Origin: Acidobacteriaceae bacterium
Lineage (GTDB): Bacteria > Acidobacteriota > Terriglobia > Terriglobales > Acidobacteriaceae
NCBI GenBank assembly: GCA_003138365.1
Contig: PLFY01000084.1
Location: 33,274-93,485, forward strand
DNA length: 60,212 nt
Reading direction: 5' to 3'
In this document: positions 25,021-35,284 of the stretch, piece after piece
Numbering within the stretch: position 1 is the first letter of the stretch
Layout of the letters: each line of letters begins with the position of its first letter
The notes under the pieces: generated by a model
What the model was told of the DNA's origin: nothing
What the model saw: the letters and a program-made list of their open reading frames with translations, nothing else
The model's database searches: none
Program-made: the position numbers and the translations under genes

Positions 25021-27764
25021 TTGCTCCTCTGTTCTTCCAAATAGATTGGCCCAAAAAGCCCGGAAGGAATTGGTTGCAGATGGTCCATATCCTGAGGATC
25101 GAAGCGTCTGCCGTACTTTGCCCTCAACGCCGTGTAGTCGCGAGGGGGCTGGCCGGCCAGCAGGTTGATCGCGGTGTTATACACGTGGACTTCAATTTGA
25201 TTCTCGCCCTTGTGAACCAGCTTTGTAATGTCGATCCTGTACGGCGGATGCCAGAGCGACCCGGCCCGCTGCCCATTGATAAAAACAATCGCTGCTTCAC
25301 GGACCGGTGGATCCAGCAATGCGTGCATGCCGGAAGCATTCGGCCGGCGATCGTCGATGATCGCAGTTCCCTCGCCAAAATCAATGAAGATATGCTCACC
25401 TGCTCGCGCCGCATTGTTGATCGAAACTTGCCGCGAATAGACCGCTTCGCCGGAATAGTTCTGCTTCCCCGGAATGTCGGTCCATGAGGTCAATTTGTTG
25501 AGAGTCTGCGACGCTGAGCCATCCGCAAACCGCACCTGCCAATCGGTGCTCAGGTCAGCAAGCTGCTCCTGGCTCGTATTGGAAGACTCCAACTCCGCGG
25601 TCCCAGCCTTGTCTCTGAGCACGAAGACCCGTGACTCGTAAGGCGCAAGCTTTAACGGGATGCGGGCGCCATCGCCAAGTATGAAAGCCTCAAGAACCCT
25701 GCCGCTATCCGGGTCCCACGATTCAACTGCAGTTCGGTTGGATCGGAATCGAATGCTCCCATCGACTACCTGATTGCTGCTGTTGACCACAAAGTAGATG
25801 TCGCAGTCTGCAAGCTTGCGATGGATAAACCCCAGGTTGGATATCTGGCCCTTGGCATCCATGTCCGGCTCCAGTGCGCGATGAAGCGCATCGGGAAGAT
25901 CTCCAGTCGAACTGATAAAGATGCCCTTGTGATCCGTGTCCCGGAACACGCGGCCCGAAAGAGCAGCGATCTCGGCGGAAGTGTCCTGTTCCTTGAGTCC
26001 CGACCCAAGCGTCGGAAGTTTCTCAAGCGCAATCACCTTGCTTGTGGCCGCCGCATAGCTCTCAATCTTCTTGTAAGTCGCCAGCGGAATGCGATCTGTC
26101 GGCGGGATAATCAAGACCGGATAAGGAATCGTTCCGAGTTTATCGATCGTAGCCGCGTCGATGTAATCGATGTTATAGCCCGCATCCAGAATGGCGGACA
26201 TCAGAGCTGGAGTAATTCGCTTCCTCATCTCGTCGGTCACCGAAACGTGGCCGGGACTAAATGCGGCCTGGGCGTCGTCTTCCGGCAGAAGAATCGCAAT
26301 GTCGTTGGCCGGTTTCCCTTGACGAAGCAGCCAGCTAACCCGCTGTAAATACTTCATTACATCGGGCATTACCGGGAACCAGGGGTTGTGAGAGTTGAAC
26401 ACCGCCGCGGCGTATAGCGACCACCCCGGCTCACCAGCCCCCGGAGGGGAATATGGATAGCCGTGCCCGACAAACTGGTTCACGCCGAGAAGAAACATGC
26501 GGTCGGCTTCAACCTTCATGTCCAGCGGAGTGGCGCGGAATGCCGGTGAGTGAAGCCACGTCCATGTCTCCGCGGACATGATGTTGCGCCCATAGAGGTG
26601 GGTTGCGGAGCTTGCCCAGCGCGTGAATGAAAATGCGCGCCATTGCGGCCCCTCGCCTTCCGGCAAGTTCGGAACCGCCTCGTCCGCCAGAGTAACTGCC
26701 GGCTCCCCGTAAGTCTGTGACCGGAACTTGGTCTGATGGGCCTCGGCAAATTTCGTGAGTGGAGAAAGGTAGTTATCGCGAATAAGATCCGAGAGTGTCT
26801 CGCCCCAATCGTGACGAATAGCTTCCGCCTCCGGCGTGCCTCCAGCCAAGAGTTCCGGCAGGTAAGGAATCAGGTCATAGCCGCGGCGCTTCTGAAACTC
26901 TGCCGGTAAGTCCGAAGTCCAGTCGGCAGCATACACTTCCAGGGAATCGGAGAAAACGGAATAGGGCGGCTGGTTGCCGAATGCGTTCAGCAGCGGAGTG
27001 GCCACATCTGCCAGATGTTCGTCGATGGCAGCGAGAGAGAAGTGGTCGAGCACATAGCCCTCAGCCCCCGCGGCCGGCCGCTTAACCATCATTCCTGTAT
27101 GGCTCGCGAGAAAAAAGAGCGCAGTTTGAGCGCCCGTCCCTGAGGGTACCGAACCGCTTGCAAGGTCTATCCGCTTGGCAGAGGCGGGATCGAAGAGCTT
27201 TTCCGTTCCGCTGACTGCAAATGCAGCGATCAAGCTGTCCCCTTCCGTGAGCGAAGGAGGAGTTACAGTTGCTCCGCTAATCGGGACTGCGACAACTTTA
27301 AGCCGGCCCGCGGCAAGAGCGAGCGTGGTTTTGGGGCCGCCATACGGCCATCCGCTGCCTAGCGTGATATCGACGCGCAGGCCCAGCGATCGGGCGGTCC
27401 GGTTGGCGAAACTTACATCGTCAAGAAACTCCGGCGATAAGTACTGCAGGTTCTTGATGCCTTTAGCTTCGTCGTCGAGCATCAAAGGATAGACGGGTTG
27501 AATCTCAACGCCGCCGATCCCTGCGCCACTCATGGTATTCAACTCTTTTTCAAGTTCCGGCCTGGTTACGGCTGGACCAAACCACCACCAGCGCATCATG
27601 GGCCTTGCATCGGCCGGCGGATCCTGAAAAGTCCTATGCAAATCCTTGCTGGAATCCTGGGCCAACAGCACACTTGAAAGAGAGAACATGAGCGCCAATC
27701 CTCTCAATGCATGCCGCACCCGGTGCTGGGTTGGTCTTGAACATATGTTTTGCTGAAAGGTCAT
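25017..27764 (-). CDS. GH106 alpha-L-rhamnosidase
   Basis: 915-residue exported enzyme releasing alpha-linked L-rhamnose. After a signal region (ALRGLALMFSLSSVLLAQ) the GH106 hallmark RPMMRWWWFGPAVTRPELEKELNTMSGAGIGGVEIQPVYPL appears, then DITLGSGWPYGG, SDSLEVYAADWTSDLPAEFQKRRGYDL, SQTYGEP and MSAETWTWLHSP, where catalytic acids lie. The C-terminal part includes a jelly-roll domain (IFINGQRAGSLWHPPYRIDITKLVHKGENQIEV region). ATG 27764 has GAGGAG 7 nt upstream. It is coupled to the downstream GH28 gene and probably acts on the rhamnogalacturonan I backbone ends. Confidence 0.92.
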   Translation of the reverse strand: MTFQQNICSRPTQHRVRHALRGLALMFSLSSVLLAQDSSKDLHRTFQDPPADARPMMRWWWFGPAVTRPELEKELNTMSGAGIGGVEIQPVYPLMLDDEAKGIKNLQYLSPEFLDDVSFANRTARSLGLRVDITLGSGWPYGGPKTTLALAAGRLKVVAVPISGATVTPPSLTEGDSLIAAFAVSGTEKLFDPASAKRIDLASGSVPSGTGAQTALFFLASHTGMMVKRPAAGAEGYVLDHFSLAAIDEHLADVATPLLNAFGNQPPYSVFSDSLEVYAADWTSDLPAEFQKRRGYDLIPYLPELLAGGTPEAEAIRHDWGETLSDLIRDNYLSPLTKFAEAHQTKFRSQTYGEPAVTLADEAVPNLPEGEGPQWRAFSFTRWASSATHLYGRNIMSAETWTWLHSPAFRATPLDMKVEADRMFLLGVNQFVGHGYPYSPPGAGEPGWSLYAAAVFNSHNPWFPVMPDVMKYLQRVSWLLRQGKPANDIAILLPEDDAQAAFSPGHVSVTDEMRKRITPALMSAILDAGYNIDYIDAATIDKLGTIPYPVLIIPPTDRIPLATYKKIESYAAATSKVIALEKLPTLGSGLKEQDTSAEIAALSGRVFRDTDHKGIFISSTGDLPDALHRALEPDMDAKGQISNLGFIHRKLADCDIYFVVNSSNQVVDGSIRFRSNRTAVESWDPDSGRVLEAFILGDGARIPLKLAPYESRVFVLRDKAGTAELESSNTSQEQLADLSTDWQVRFADGSASQTLNKLTSWTDIPGKQNYSGEAVYSRQVSINNAARAGEHIFIDFGEGTAIIDDRRPNASGMHALLDPPVREAAIVFINGQRAGSLWHPPYRIDITKLVHKGENQIEVHVYNTAINLLAGQPPRDYTALRAKYGRRFDPQDMDHLQPIPSGLFGPIYLEEQRSK

Positions 27765-27848
27765 CGAGTTACTCCTCTTTGCCGGTCCCATAAGAAGCCG
27801 CAGCCACTCTGGCGTGAGGCTTGCCACAAGACTTTACCATTACCCGCT

Positions 27849-29120
27849 CTAAACCTGCGGGACCTTCATTACATTCGCGGTCATGGGTGGAATGGGGGTT
27901 GCAGGCAAGTTGAAGGTTGCCTGTGGGTCTGGCTTGGATGGATCGAAGCCGGGAGTGTCTTTGCTCAGAAACTTTCGCAGAGGAAGTTTGTCTTCGCGGA
28001 TGCCCTGCACGATGCAGCGCGCCAATTCATAGGCTCCATATTTGTTGAAGTGAGTATCGTCGCTGATTGCAGTGGCCTGATTCGGAAAGGCGTTGGCCGG
28101 GAAATGCATGAATGCCTTCATGGAACCATCGGGGCCCATCGCTTCAAACAGTGTCTTGCTCATTGCGTTGAGGTCGATGAGCGCAACGTGCTGAGCTGCC
28201 GCAACCTCTCGGGCAGCATCGGGATAGCCTGCGAGAGAATTCGTGATCTTTCCGTCCGCGTCGAAGGTCCGGCGGTTCATGCTCGTAACCAATACGGGTG
28301 TCGCCCCTTTGGCGCGGGTTTGTGCAATGTAATCGGCGAGCAAGCCTTTGTACTCGTCGATGGATACAGCATTGAGCTTCTGGTCGTTGTGGCCGAACTG
28401 CATGAAGAGATAGTCGCCGGGTTGCATCATCGACATCACCTTGGCAAATCGCTGCTCTCCCACAAAACTCTTGATCGTTTCACCCGACTCCGCATGGTTG
28501 GCAACCACGATGCCGGGCCGAAAGAAACGCGGCAGAATCTGGCCCCAGGCGGCCCACGGTTCCACGTCCTGATCCACCACGGTGGAGTCGCCTGCAAGGT
28601 AGACAGTCGGCTCTTTGACAGGTTCTATTGAAATCGATCGGAAGCTGGGATGATCCCCGTTGAATTCGAGAGTTAGTTTGTTGTCCCAGTCAAGGTTGCC
28701 TATCTCGCGGGGTTTGCGTTTCACTACGTGATTTGCGTCGCCCGCGATCTCCGGCACGCGCACATTTGTGTCAAAGGAGCGCCTGGCGGAGCCATTGGGA
28801 TTGGTAGTCACCTTGTCCAGCATCAACCTTCGCGCCTCCGCCCATACGGTCGTAGTGGAAGCCTGATTTCCACCCAGCACCACTGTGACTCGATAACTCC
28901 CTTCAGGAAGCGCCACAGAAAAGAAGAAAGGCTTGTCGCTGGAGCAGGACTTTGACCCAACCCCAGGGGCCGTATTCAGATCGAATCCTGGCGTGGCTGC
29001 GCTGTAAACAGAGGTTGCGGTCAGCTCCACTGAACCGGAGTGGGCCTGGCCGCAAACAAATCTCTGCGCATGACCCGTGAGCGTGCTTGTGAAGAGAACA
29101 AGAAGAAGGACGTGCTTCAT
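27849..29120 (-). CDS. Rhamnogalacturonan acetylesterase (CE12, SGNH hydrolase)
   Basis: 423 residues. The signal peptide MKHVLLLVLFTSTLTGHA is followed by an N-terminal beta domain of about 120 residues (FVCGQAHSGSVELTATSVYSAATPGFDLNT..., FFFSVALPEGSYRVTVVLGG). The SGNH esterase domain then shows TVYLAGDSTVVD (nucleophile Ser), GETIKSF, MQFGHNDQ and DDTHFNKYGAYELA (Asp-His pair). This order is that of RgaE-type esterases that deacetylate rhamnogalacturonan I. GGAG precedes the ATG by 5 nt. It lies 88 nt after the PL22 gene and 84 nt before GH106, all leftward. Confidence 0.92.
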   Translation of the reverse strand: MKHVLLLVLFTSTLTGHAQRFVCGQAHSGSVELTATSVYSAATPGFDLNTAPGVGSKSCSSDKPFFFSVALPEGSYRVTVVLGGNQASTTTVWAEARRLMLDKVTTNPNGSARRSFDTNVRVPEIAGDANHVVKRKPREIGNLDWDNKLTLEFNGDHPSFRSISIEPVKEPTVYLAGDSTVVDQDVEPWAAWGQILPRFFRPGIVVANHAESGETIKSFVGEQRFAKVMSMMQPGDYLFMQFGHNDQKLNAVSIDEYKGLLADYIAQTRAKGATPVLVTSMNRRTFDADGKITNSLAGYPDAAREVAAAQHVALIDLNAMSKTLFEAMGPDGSMKAFMHFPANAFPNQATAISDDTHFNKYGAYELARCIVQGIREDKLPLRKFLSKDTPGFDPSKPDPQATFNLPATPIPPMTANVMKVPQV

Positions 29121-29208
29121 GACGGCTCCATAACACAGTCCAGCCCAATGCATACCCAAGGTCCGTGCGGCCAGGTTGAATAGACCTTTGCCGCCGGCGC
29201 GGGATCCT

Positions 29209-30639
29209 TCATTGCACCTGATGAACGGACGTCGGGCTAGTCGGGTTAAACTGGCTCGCCAGTTCCGGTGTCGAGTGAACGTCCGAAGCAGCGGGATTTT
29301 CGGCTTTTGCAACCTCGACGCCGAAGACATAACTTGCGCCAAACATGTTACTCGTGAAGACAACGAGCTTCTTGTCGGGAGAAAAGCGAACGTTTGGTTC
29401 GAGCCGGTAATTGTGGTGCGCCATGTTCACAAGATGTTCTGAGTGGAAGACTCCCGGCTGCCAGAAGTCGGGACGATTGATGGCCCCTGGCCCAACGGCG
29501 AGCATCTGCGGATGAAAGAGTTCTATCCACTCGCCATCGGGAGCTTTCGCCACTTGGCCGGGATCGCCGCCATCCCCGGTAAAAAGATCCTCTCCCAGGG
29601 TAAGGTTGAAGTGGATCGACCATTCGTTCCGTTGCATATGATAAGCAACGCGCTTGTGTGTGTTCAGGTTGTAGCCGGCCAGGAAAAAGTCCTCGCCTTT
29701 GGGATACTGCCAGTCGTACCAGATCGTCTGGCCATCGAGGCCCCAGAATTCGTGGCCGGCAATCTCCATGGCCATGGTCCGCTTGTGGATCAATTCATTG
29801 TGCGTGCCATCGGTATGGATCATCCAGATCCGGTCCACCTTTTGCCAGGGGCCTTCGTGGCAATACATCAACAGAGTGGGATCGACAGGCGAGAACAGCA
29901 TGTGGCCGATCCAATCGGTGGAGTGCAGCAGAACGGTGACCTTCCCCGTTTGCAGATCGACCGTATAGAGGACCACGGGGATGCGCGCTGCCAGGCGGCG
30001 CTCCATCATCTCACCCTTGCCCTCGGGCTGCACAAGATTCCCGGCTTGCTGTGTCTGGCTTCCGCTTGGTGCGGCCGCCGCGGCCTGCGGACGGTTACGC
30101 CCATACTCCTGCTCGGTAGGCGTCTCGTTTTCGTTATAGGTGCCCACGCCAAGCGTCTCATCGGCATTGACGGTGGCCACGCTGGCTCGCGGAGGCAATG
30201 TCGCGAGCTTTGTCACTTCGCCGGTATCGATATTGGCCTTGTAGATCGTGCTCAGGTTCGTGGCTGAATCCATCTTCGAGAAGAAGACGGAGTTCGTCTT
30301 TCTGCCCACGACGATGGTATGCACGCCGCCGCGGAAGAAGCCTGGAGTTCCAGGAGCGGCGTCCGCGGGTCGCGGCGGATTGGGTACAAGCAGCCGGGTC
30401 TTGTAGCTGGCCAGGTCAAGAACGCGAATGCCGTCGGGCGAGTTATAGACCATCGCCTTGCCATCCGGCGTGAAGGCGTTCACGTTGAAGTAAAAGCCAG
30501 AAGAGCCCGGCTCGTCTGTAAGGCGATGAATACGATGGCCGGTATCCTTGTCGACCCATGAGGTCGGCAGGTTCTGCGCGGAGGCCATCGGCAACAGCGC
30601 GGCGGAGACAGCAACAATCGAGACGAAGATCCTTTTCAT
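29209..30639 (-). CDS. Oligogalacturonate lyase-like protein (PL22) with signal peptide
   Basis: 476-residue seven-bladed beta-propeller protein of the PL22 type. Oligogalacturonate lyase splits unsaturated digalacturonate into 5-keto-4-deoxyuronate, the KduI substrate. Family segments are WVDKDTGHRIHRLTDEPGSSGFYFNVNAFTPDGK, MIHTDGTHNELIHKRT, GHEFWGLDGQTIWYDWQYP and FHSEHLVNMAHHNYRLEPNVRFSPDKK; conserved His residues there would bind the metal. The protein starts MKRIFVSIVAVSAALLPMASAQ, a clear signal peptide, unlike cytoplasmic Ogl of enterobacteria. First gene of the second leftward group; a tandem 14-mer lies upstream. Confidence 0.82.
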   Translation of the reverse strand: MKRIFVSIVAVSAALLPMASAQNLPTSWVDKDTGHRIHRLTDEPGSSGFYFNVNAFTPDGKAMVYNSPDGIRVLDLASYKTRLLVPNPPRPADAAPGTPGFFRGGVHTIVVGRKTNSVFFSKMDSATNLSTIYKANIDTGEVTKLATLPPRASVATVNADETLGVGTYNENETPTEQEYGRNRPQAAAAAPSGSQTQQAGNLVQPEGKGEMMERRLAARIPVVLYTVDLQTGKVTVLLHSTDWIGHMLFSPVDPTLLMYCHEGPWQKVDRIWMIHTDGTHNELIHKRTMAMEIAGHEFWGLDGQTIWYDWQYPKGEDFFLAGYNLNTHKRVAYHMQRNEWSIHFNLTLGEDLFTGDGGDPGQVAKAPDGEWIELFHPQMLAVGPGAINRPDFWQPGVFHSEHLVNMAHHNYRLEPNVRFSPDKKLVVFTSNMFGASYVFGVEVAKAENPAASDVHSTPELASQFNPTSPTSVHQVQ

Positions 30640-31104
30640 TGGATTGGTCGCACTCCTTCGCTTGGGGATCGGGGCGATGATCCCGGCACAGTCGAGGCGA
30701 AATTCGCCATAAACCACCGCATCGATTTATACATCTCGACTTATACATCTCGACGTCTCACATTGGCAAATTGTTTCCTATTGAATGCGCAGGCCTCTGA
30801 ATTGGCCTCGACAAGGCATTTAAAAGCTCCTTGAGAAGGCCGCGGTCCCCACGTGCCTGGGAACAGCCGCCATCATTCCCCATTCTGCTTGTCAAGCATT
30901 CATCCGGGTTTGTCATCGAGGCGGATAGACCATTCCCACTCGGCTAGCCTCTCGTTCTCCCCGGTGAGCATTCGATGTATTCTGGTGGTTGGACGCAGAG
31001 TTCCTTCTCGAGCTGCACCGCCTCTCTGTCCGTCTTGAGCGGTTTTCAGCAATCTGCATCTCATCCAACATGAGGTGCTTGTTTTCAGGCTTCAGAATCT
31101 CATC
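30640..31104. promoter_or_regulatory. Divergent intergenic region, PL22 group / uvrA
   Basis: 465 nt between divergent genes. Two direct copies of TTATACATCTCGAC (30727-30740 and 30741-30754) lie about 90-115 nt upstream of the PL22 start; read leftward each gives GTCGAGATGTATAA, so the TATAA part could also serve as a -10. The rest, toward uvrA, shows no clear promoter. No small gene is supported. Confidence 0.5.
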
Positions 31105-34100
31105 ATGCCTATCACTCACATCTCGGTGCGGGGGGCGCGCCAGCATAACTTGCGCGACATCAGCGTGCGCATCCCCCGCAACACCCTCACAGTAGTCACC
31201 GGCCTCTCCGGCTCGGGCAAGAGTTCGCTCGCCTTTGACACCATCTATGCCGAGGGCCAGCGCCGGTACGTCGAAACGCTCTCCGCCTACGCGCGCCAGT
31301 TCCTCGATCAGATCGAGCGGCCCGACGTCGACTCCATTGAAGGCCTCAGTCCGGCCATTTCCATCGAGCAAAAGACTACGAGCCGCAGCCCCCGCTCCAC
31401 CGTCGGCACCATCACTGAGATCTACGATTACCTGCGCCTGCTCTACGCCTCGATCGGCACTCCCCACTGCCCCAACTGCGGCCGCCCCATCTCCCGCCAA
31501 ACCGCCGAACAAATCGTCCAGCGCATTCTTCAGCTTGGCATGGGCGAGCGTGTCACCGTCATGGCGCCGATCGTGCGCGGCCGCAAGGGCGAATTCAAAG
31601 ACCTGCTCGATCAACTGGACCAGCAGGGCTTTCGTGCCCGCATCGATGGTGAGCTCCGCGACCTCTCCGAGCCGCTGCTTCTCGACCGCCGCAAGAACCA
31701 CACCATTGAAGCCGTCATTGACCGCATCCTGCTCAAGCCCCCCGCACCCGACGGACCGCCATTGCCACCAGGCAAGCCTTCGGTCGAAAAGCGCCTCGAT
31801 ACTGCCATTGCCAAAGCGCTCCAGTTGGCCAACGGCCTCGCGCTGGTCGCGGTCACTGGCAGCGAGGAGCAGTTGTTCTCCGCCTCCATGGCCTGCCCCG
31901 ACTGCGGCCTTGACGTGCCCAAACTCGAGCCGCGCAGCTTCTCCTTCAACTCCGCCTTCGGCGCCTGCCCCGAGTGCCACGGCCTCGGCTCGCTCTACGA
32001 CCTGGACCCGGCCAAAGTCATCACCGACTGGTCCAAGCCCCTGCTGGATGGCGGCCTCGGTCCCGGTTCCTCGTCGCAATACCTTCTCAAGCTCGTCCAC
32101 CTGGCCGCCGACCGCTACAAGATCGACCTCAAACTCCCTTTTGAAGACCTGCCTCCGCGCCAGCAGCACATCCTGGTCTACGGCCCGCCCAAGAACGAAG
32201 CCCCGCGCACCGGCTTCCACGGCATTCTCTCGTTCCTGCGCGACTCCGTCGATGAGGCCCGCAGCGACGGCTATCGCGAGTACATGATGAATTACATGTC
32301 CGCCACGCCCTGTCCGGTCTGCCGTGGCAAGCGCCTGCGTCCTGAGTCCCTCGCCGTTAAAATCGGCGGCCTCTCCATCGCCGACTTTACCGCCCTCCCG
32401 CTCAACCGCGCCCTCTCGGCCGCCATCAACCTCAGCTTTTCGGTTCGTGAGGCGTTGGTCGCCGAGCGCATCCGCCGCGAGATTGTCGAGCGCCTCGAAT
32501 TCCTCTGCGCCGTCGGCCTCAACTACCTCGCCCTGGACCGCAACGCCACCACGCTCTCCGGCGGCGAGGGCCAGCGCATCCGGCTCGCCACCCAGATCGG
32601 CTCCCGGCTGCGCGGCGTCCTCTACGTCCTCGACGAGCCCTCGATCGGCCTCCACCAGCGCGATAATATGCGCCTCATCAAAGCCCTCGAGCAGTTGCGC
32701 GACCTGGGCAACACCGTCCTCGTCGTCGAGCACGACGAAGACACCATCCGCCACGCCGACTACGTCCTCGATCTCGGCCCCGGCGCAGGCCGCCTCGGCG
32801 GTTGCGTCGTCGCCCAGGGCACTCCCGCCGAAATCATGGCCTGCCCAGAATCCCTCACCGGACGCTATCTCTCTGGAGCCGCAACCATGCTCCATCGCGC
32901 CCGCCCGCGCACCCTCACCGGCAAATGGCTTACCGTCACCGGCGCACGCGAGCACAACCTCCAGGACATCTCCATTCGCATTCCACTCGGCGTCATGACC
33001 GTAGTCACCGGCGTCAGCGGCAGCGGCAAAAGCACGCTCATCAACGACATCCTTTACCGCTCGCTCGCCCAGACCATCTACGGCTCTCGCGAAGAGCCTG
33101 GCGCGCACGAATCTCTCACCGGCGCCGAACAAATCGACAAAGTCGTCCGCATCGACCAGTCCCCCATCGGACGCACCCCACGCTCCAACCCAGCTACCTA
33201 TACCCAGGTCTTTTCGCCCATCCGCGATCTCTTTGCCATGCTGCCCGAGTCCCGCGAGCGCGGCTACAAGCCGGGGCGTTTCAGCTTCAACGTGACAGGT
33301 GGAAGGTGCGAGACCTGCCAGGGCGACGGTCAGCGCCGTATCGAGATGAATTTCATGCCCGATGTCTACGTTCAGTGCGAAATCTGCAACGGCCGCCGCT
33401 ACAACCAGGAAACCCTGGCAGTAAAGTTCAAGGGCCACTCCATCGCCGACGTTCTCGACCTCACCATTGAAGACGCGCTCTCTGTACTCGCCGACGTGCC
33501 CCTGGTCCGCCAGAAGCTGCAAACCCTGGTCGATGTCGGCCTCGGCTACGTTCACCTCGGCCAGAGCGCCACCACGCTCTCCGGCGGCGAAGCCCAGCGC
33601 ATGAAACTGGCCCGCGAGCTATCCAAGCGCCAGACCGGCCGAACCCTTTATCTGCTCGACGAGCCCACCACCGGCCTCCACTTCGACGACGTCCGCAAGC
33701 TCCTTGAGGTCCTCCATCGCCTTGCCGACCTCGGCAACTCGGTCATCATCATCGAACACAACCTCGACGTCATCCGCAACGCCGACTGGATCATCGATCT
33801 GGGCCCCGAAGGCGGAGAAGACGGCGGCCGCATTGTAGGCCAGGGTCGCCCCGCCAAGATTGCCGCCACTCCCGGCTCCTACACCGGCCAGTTCCTCACC
33901 CGCTACTACGCCTCCACCAACGGGCGCCTCGTCCCCGCCGACCTCGACGATGAATCCGGCAACGGTGAGCCAACCACCCGCCATGGCGACAATTTGGGCG
34001 CCCCAGAGCCTGCCCTGAGCTTGCCGAAAGCCTGCCCTGAGCTTGCCGAAGGGGATCTCGCTTCTGAGACCTGGGATTCAACTTCACTCCCAAAAATCTC

Positions 34101-34239
34101 AAAACCAAAGCGCACCAGTCGAGCCACCCCCGCCGAACAAGACCTTGCATCCACGCGCGCAAGAACCAACAGCCCCGCTCAAGACAAGACCGCTGCAAAA
34201 ACCTCCGGACCCCGCAAGAAGAAAACGGGGCTCGCATGA
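31105..34239 (+). CDS. uvrA: Excinuclease ABC subunit A with repeat-bearing C-terminal tail
   Basis: 1044-residue DNA-damage recognition ATPase of nucleotide excision repair. Features: [37 protein letters not shown], zinc modules CPNC, CPDC...CPEC and CETC...CEIC, two ABC signatures ([10 protein letters not shown] and [10 protein letters not shown]), [15 protein letters not shown] and [15 protein letters not shown]. After the usual end (RYYAS, about residue 937) there is an extra tail of about 108 residues, low in complexity and basic at the end, whose middle is encoded by a 22-nt-period repeat. The start [17 protein letters not shown] is family-like. The stop overlaps the next gene by ATGA. 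Confidence 0.95.
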   Translation: MPITHISVRGARQHNLRDISVRIPRNTLTVVTGLSGSGKSSLAFDTIYAEGQRRYVETLSAYARQFLDQIERPDVDSIEGLSPAISIEQKTTSRSPRSTVGTITEIYDYLRLLYASIGTPHCPNCGRPISRQTAEQIVQRILQLGMGERVTVMAPIVRGRKGEFKDLLDQLDQQGFRARIDGELRDLSEPLLLDRRKNHTIEAVIDRILLKPPAPDGPPLPPGKPSVEKRLDTAIAKALQLANGLALVAVTGSEEQLFSASMACPDCGLDVPKLEPRSFSFNSAFGACPECHGLGSLYDLDPAKVITDWSKPLLDGGLGPGSSSQYLLKLVHLAADRYKIDLKLPFEDLPPRQQHILVYGPPKNEAPRTGFHGILSFLRDSVDEARSDGYREYMMNYMSATPCPVCRGKRLRPESLAVKIGGLSIADFTALPLNRALSAAINLSFSVREALVAERIRREIVERLEFLCAVGLNYLALDRNATTLSGGEGQRIRLATQIGSRLRGVLYVLDEPSIGLHQRDNMRLIKALEQLRDLGNTVLVVEHDEDTIRHADYVLDLGPGAGRLGGCVVAQGTPAEIMACPESLTGRYLSGAATMLHRARPRTLTGKWLTVTGAREHNLQDISIRIPLGVMTVVTGVSGSGKSTLINDILYRSLAQTIYGSREEPGAHESLTGAEQIDKVVRIDQSPIGRTPRSNPATYTQVFSPIRDLFAMLPESRERGYKPGRFSFNVTGGRCETCQGDGQRRIEMNFMPDVYVQCEICNGRRYNQETLAVKFKGHSIADVLDLTIEDALSVLADVPLVRQKLQTLVDVGLGYVHLGQSATTLSGGEAQRMKLARELSKRQTGRTLYLLDEPTTGLHFDDVRKLLEVLHRLADLGNSVIIIEHNLDVIRNADWIIDLGPEGGEDGGRIVGQGRPAKIAATPGSYTGQFLTRYYASTNGRLVPADLDDESGNGEPTTRHGDNLGAPEPALSLPKACPELAEGDLASETWDSTSLPKISKPKRTSRATPAEQDLASTRARTNSPAQDKTAAKTSGPRKKKTGLA
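34008..34050. repeat. Two-copy 22-nt repeat inside the uvrA tail
   Basis: A 21-nt unit (beginning GCCTGCCCTGAGC, ending TTGCCGAA) occurs at 34008-34028 and 34030-34050. Because the period is 22 nt, the copies are read in different frames and give LSLPK and CPELAEG. It belongs to a CTTCGGCAAGCTCAGG-type dispersed repeat seen in many genomes. Confidence 0.8.
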
Positions 34240-35249
34240 CCACCCCTCCGGAACAGGACCCCGCGATCCCGGAACCCTCTACCCCCAGCGGAGATGACTC
34301 CCTCACGCCGGATGAGATTTTGTCGTCGGTGATTGACTATTTTCCGAATACTGTCCAGGGGCTCATCCAAACCCAAGACGGCGAGCCCATCGCCGAACGC
34401 CCCCTCTTCCAGTCCTGGTATCAACTCGAGATTCCCCCTCCAACCCGCATCCCCAACTTCGGTCATCTCTCCATCCTGTGCCTTCTTGTCATCGTGGGAT
34501 GGCTTGGCGCGGTTGCTCTCACCTTCTCCGCCCTCCATTTCCACCTTTTCGGCGTCTCCAACATCCAGCAGGCCGCTACCGACATCCATTACACCCTCGC
34601 CAGCATGGTTGTCCTTTATCTGCTCGCCTTCGGCCTCTGCCTCCTCGTCTTTCCGCTTGTCTGGCACAAGGGCTACTTCGCCGGTTTGCAATGGAACGCC
34701 GCCACCGCTTTTCGCCTCTGGCGGTGGCTCTTTGCCGCGGCTGGCCTATGCTTTGCGCTCGCCATAATCGATGAACTCGTGCTCCCCAGCCCCTCCAATG
34801 CTCCCATTGACAAGCTCTTCCAGACTCGCCTGGCGGCCTGGCTGCTCTTCGCCTTCGGCGTCACGATCGCGCCCTTTTTTGAGGAGATGTTCTTCCGCGG
34901 CTTTCTGCTTCCCGCCCTCTGCACCGCCTGCGACTGGACCGCTGAACGCTTCACCCACAACCGTCCCCGCCCGCTGTTGGAAAACGGCCATCCGCAATGG
35001 TCCGTCCCCGCCATGCTCATCGCCTCCATCCTCACCAGCATTCCGTTTGCCTGGATGCACGCCGAGCAAACCGCCCATGCTCTTGGCCCATTCCTCCTGC
35101 TGGTCTCCGTCAGCCTTGTCCTCTGCGCGGCGCGCCTCGCTTCCCGTTCCCTCGCCGCCAGCGTCCTGGTGCACGCTTCCTACAACTTCCTCCTGTTCAC
35201 CCTCATGCTCCTCGGCACCGGCGGCTTCCAGCACCTGGACAAGATGTAA
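34236..35249 (+). CDS. CPBP-family intramembrane glutamic protease
   Basis: 337 residues with an N-terminal soluble part of about 75 residues and then six to eight transmembrane helices. The CPBP (Abi) motifs are present: [12 protein letters not shown] (the EE and R), [11 protein letters not shown] (F-x3-H) and VHASYNF (H-x3-N). These membrane proteases process prenylated or signal substrates in known cases; the bacterial substrate here is unknown. It is translationally coupled to uvrA through an ATGA overlap. Confidence 0.9.
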   Translation: MTTPPEQDPAIPEPSTPSGDDSLTPDEILSSVIDYFPNTVQGLIQTQDGEPIAERPLFQSWYQLEIPPPTRIPNFGHLSILCLLVIVGWLGAVALTFSALHFHLFGVSNIQQAATDIHYTLASMVVLYLLAFGLCLLVFPLVWHKGYFAGLQWNAATAFRLWRWLFAAAGLCFALAIIDELVLPSPSNAPIDKLFQTRLAAWLLFAFGVTIAPFFEEMFFRGFLLPALCTACDWTAERFTHNRPRPLLENGHPQWSVPAMLIASILTSIPFAWMHAEQTAHALGPFLLLVSVSLVLCAARLASRSLAASVLVHASYNFLLFTLMLLGTGGFQHLDKM

Positions 35250-35284
35250 TCAGCAGCAAGTCCGCCACTTTACAATGAAGACCA

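Noticed and set aside
30913-33555. 880-codon open frame on the minus strand opposite uvrA
   Set aside because: It is antisense to clear UvrA motifs; its translation is a low-complexity Ala/Gly/Glu/Val/Asp-rich string with no domain, an effect of high GC in the third codon position of uvrA.
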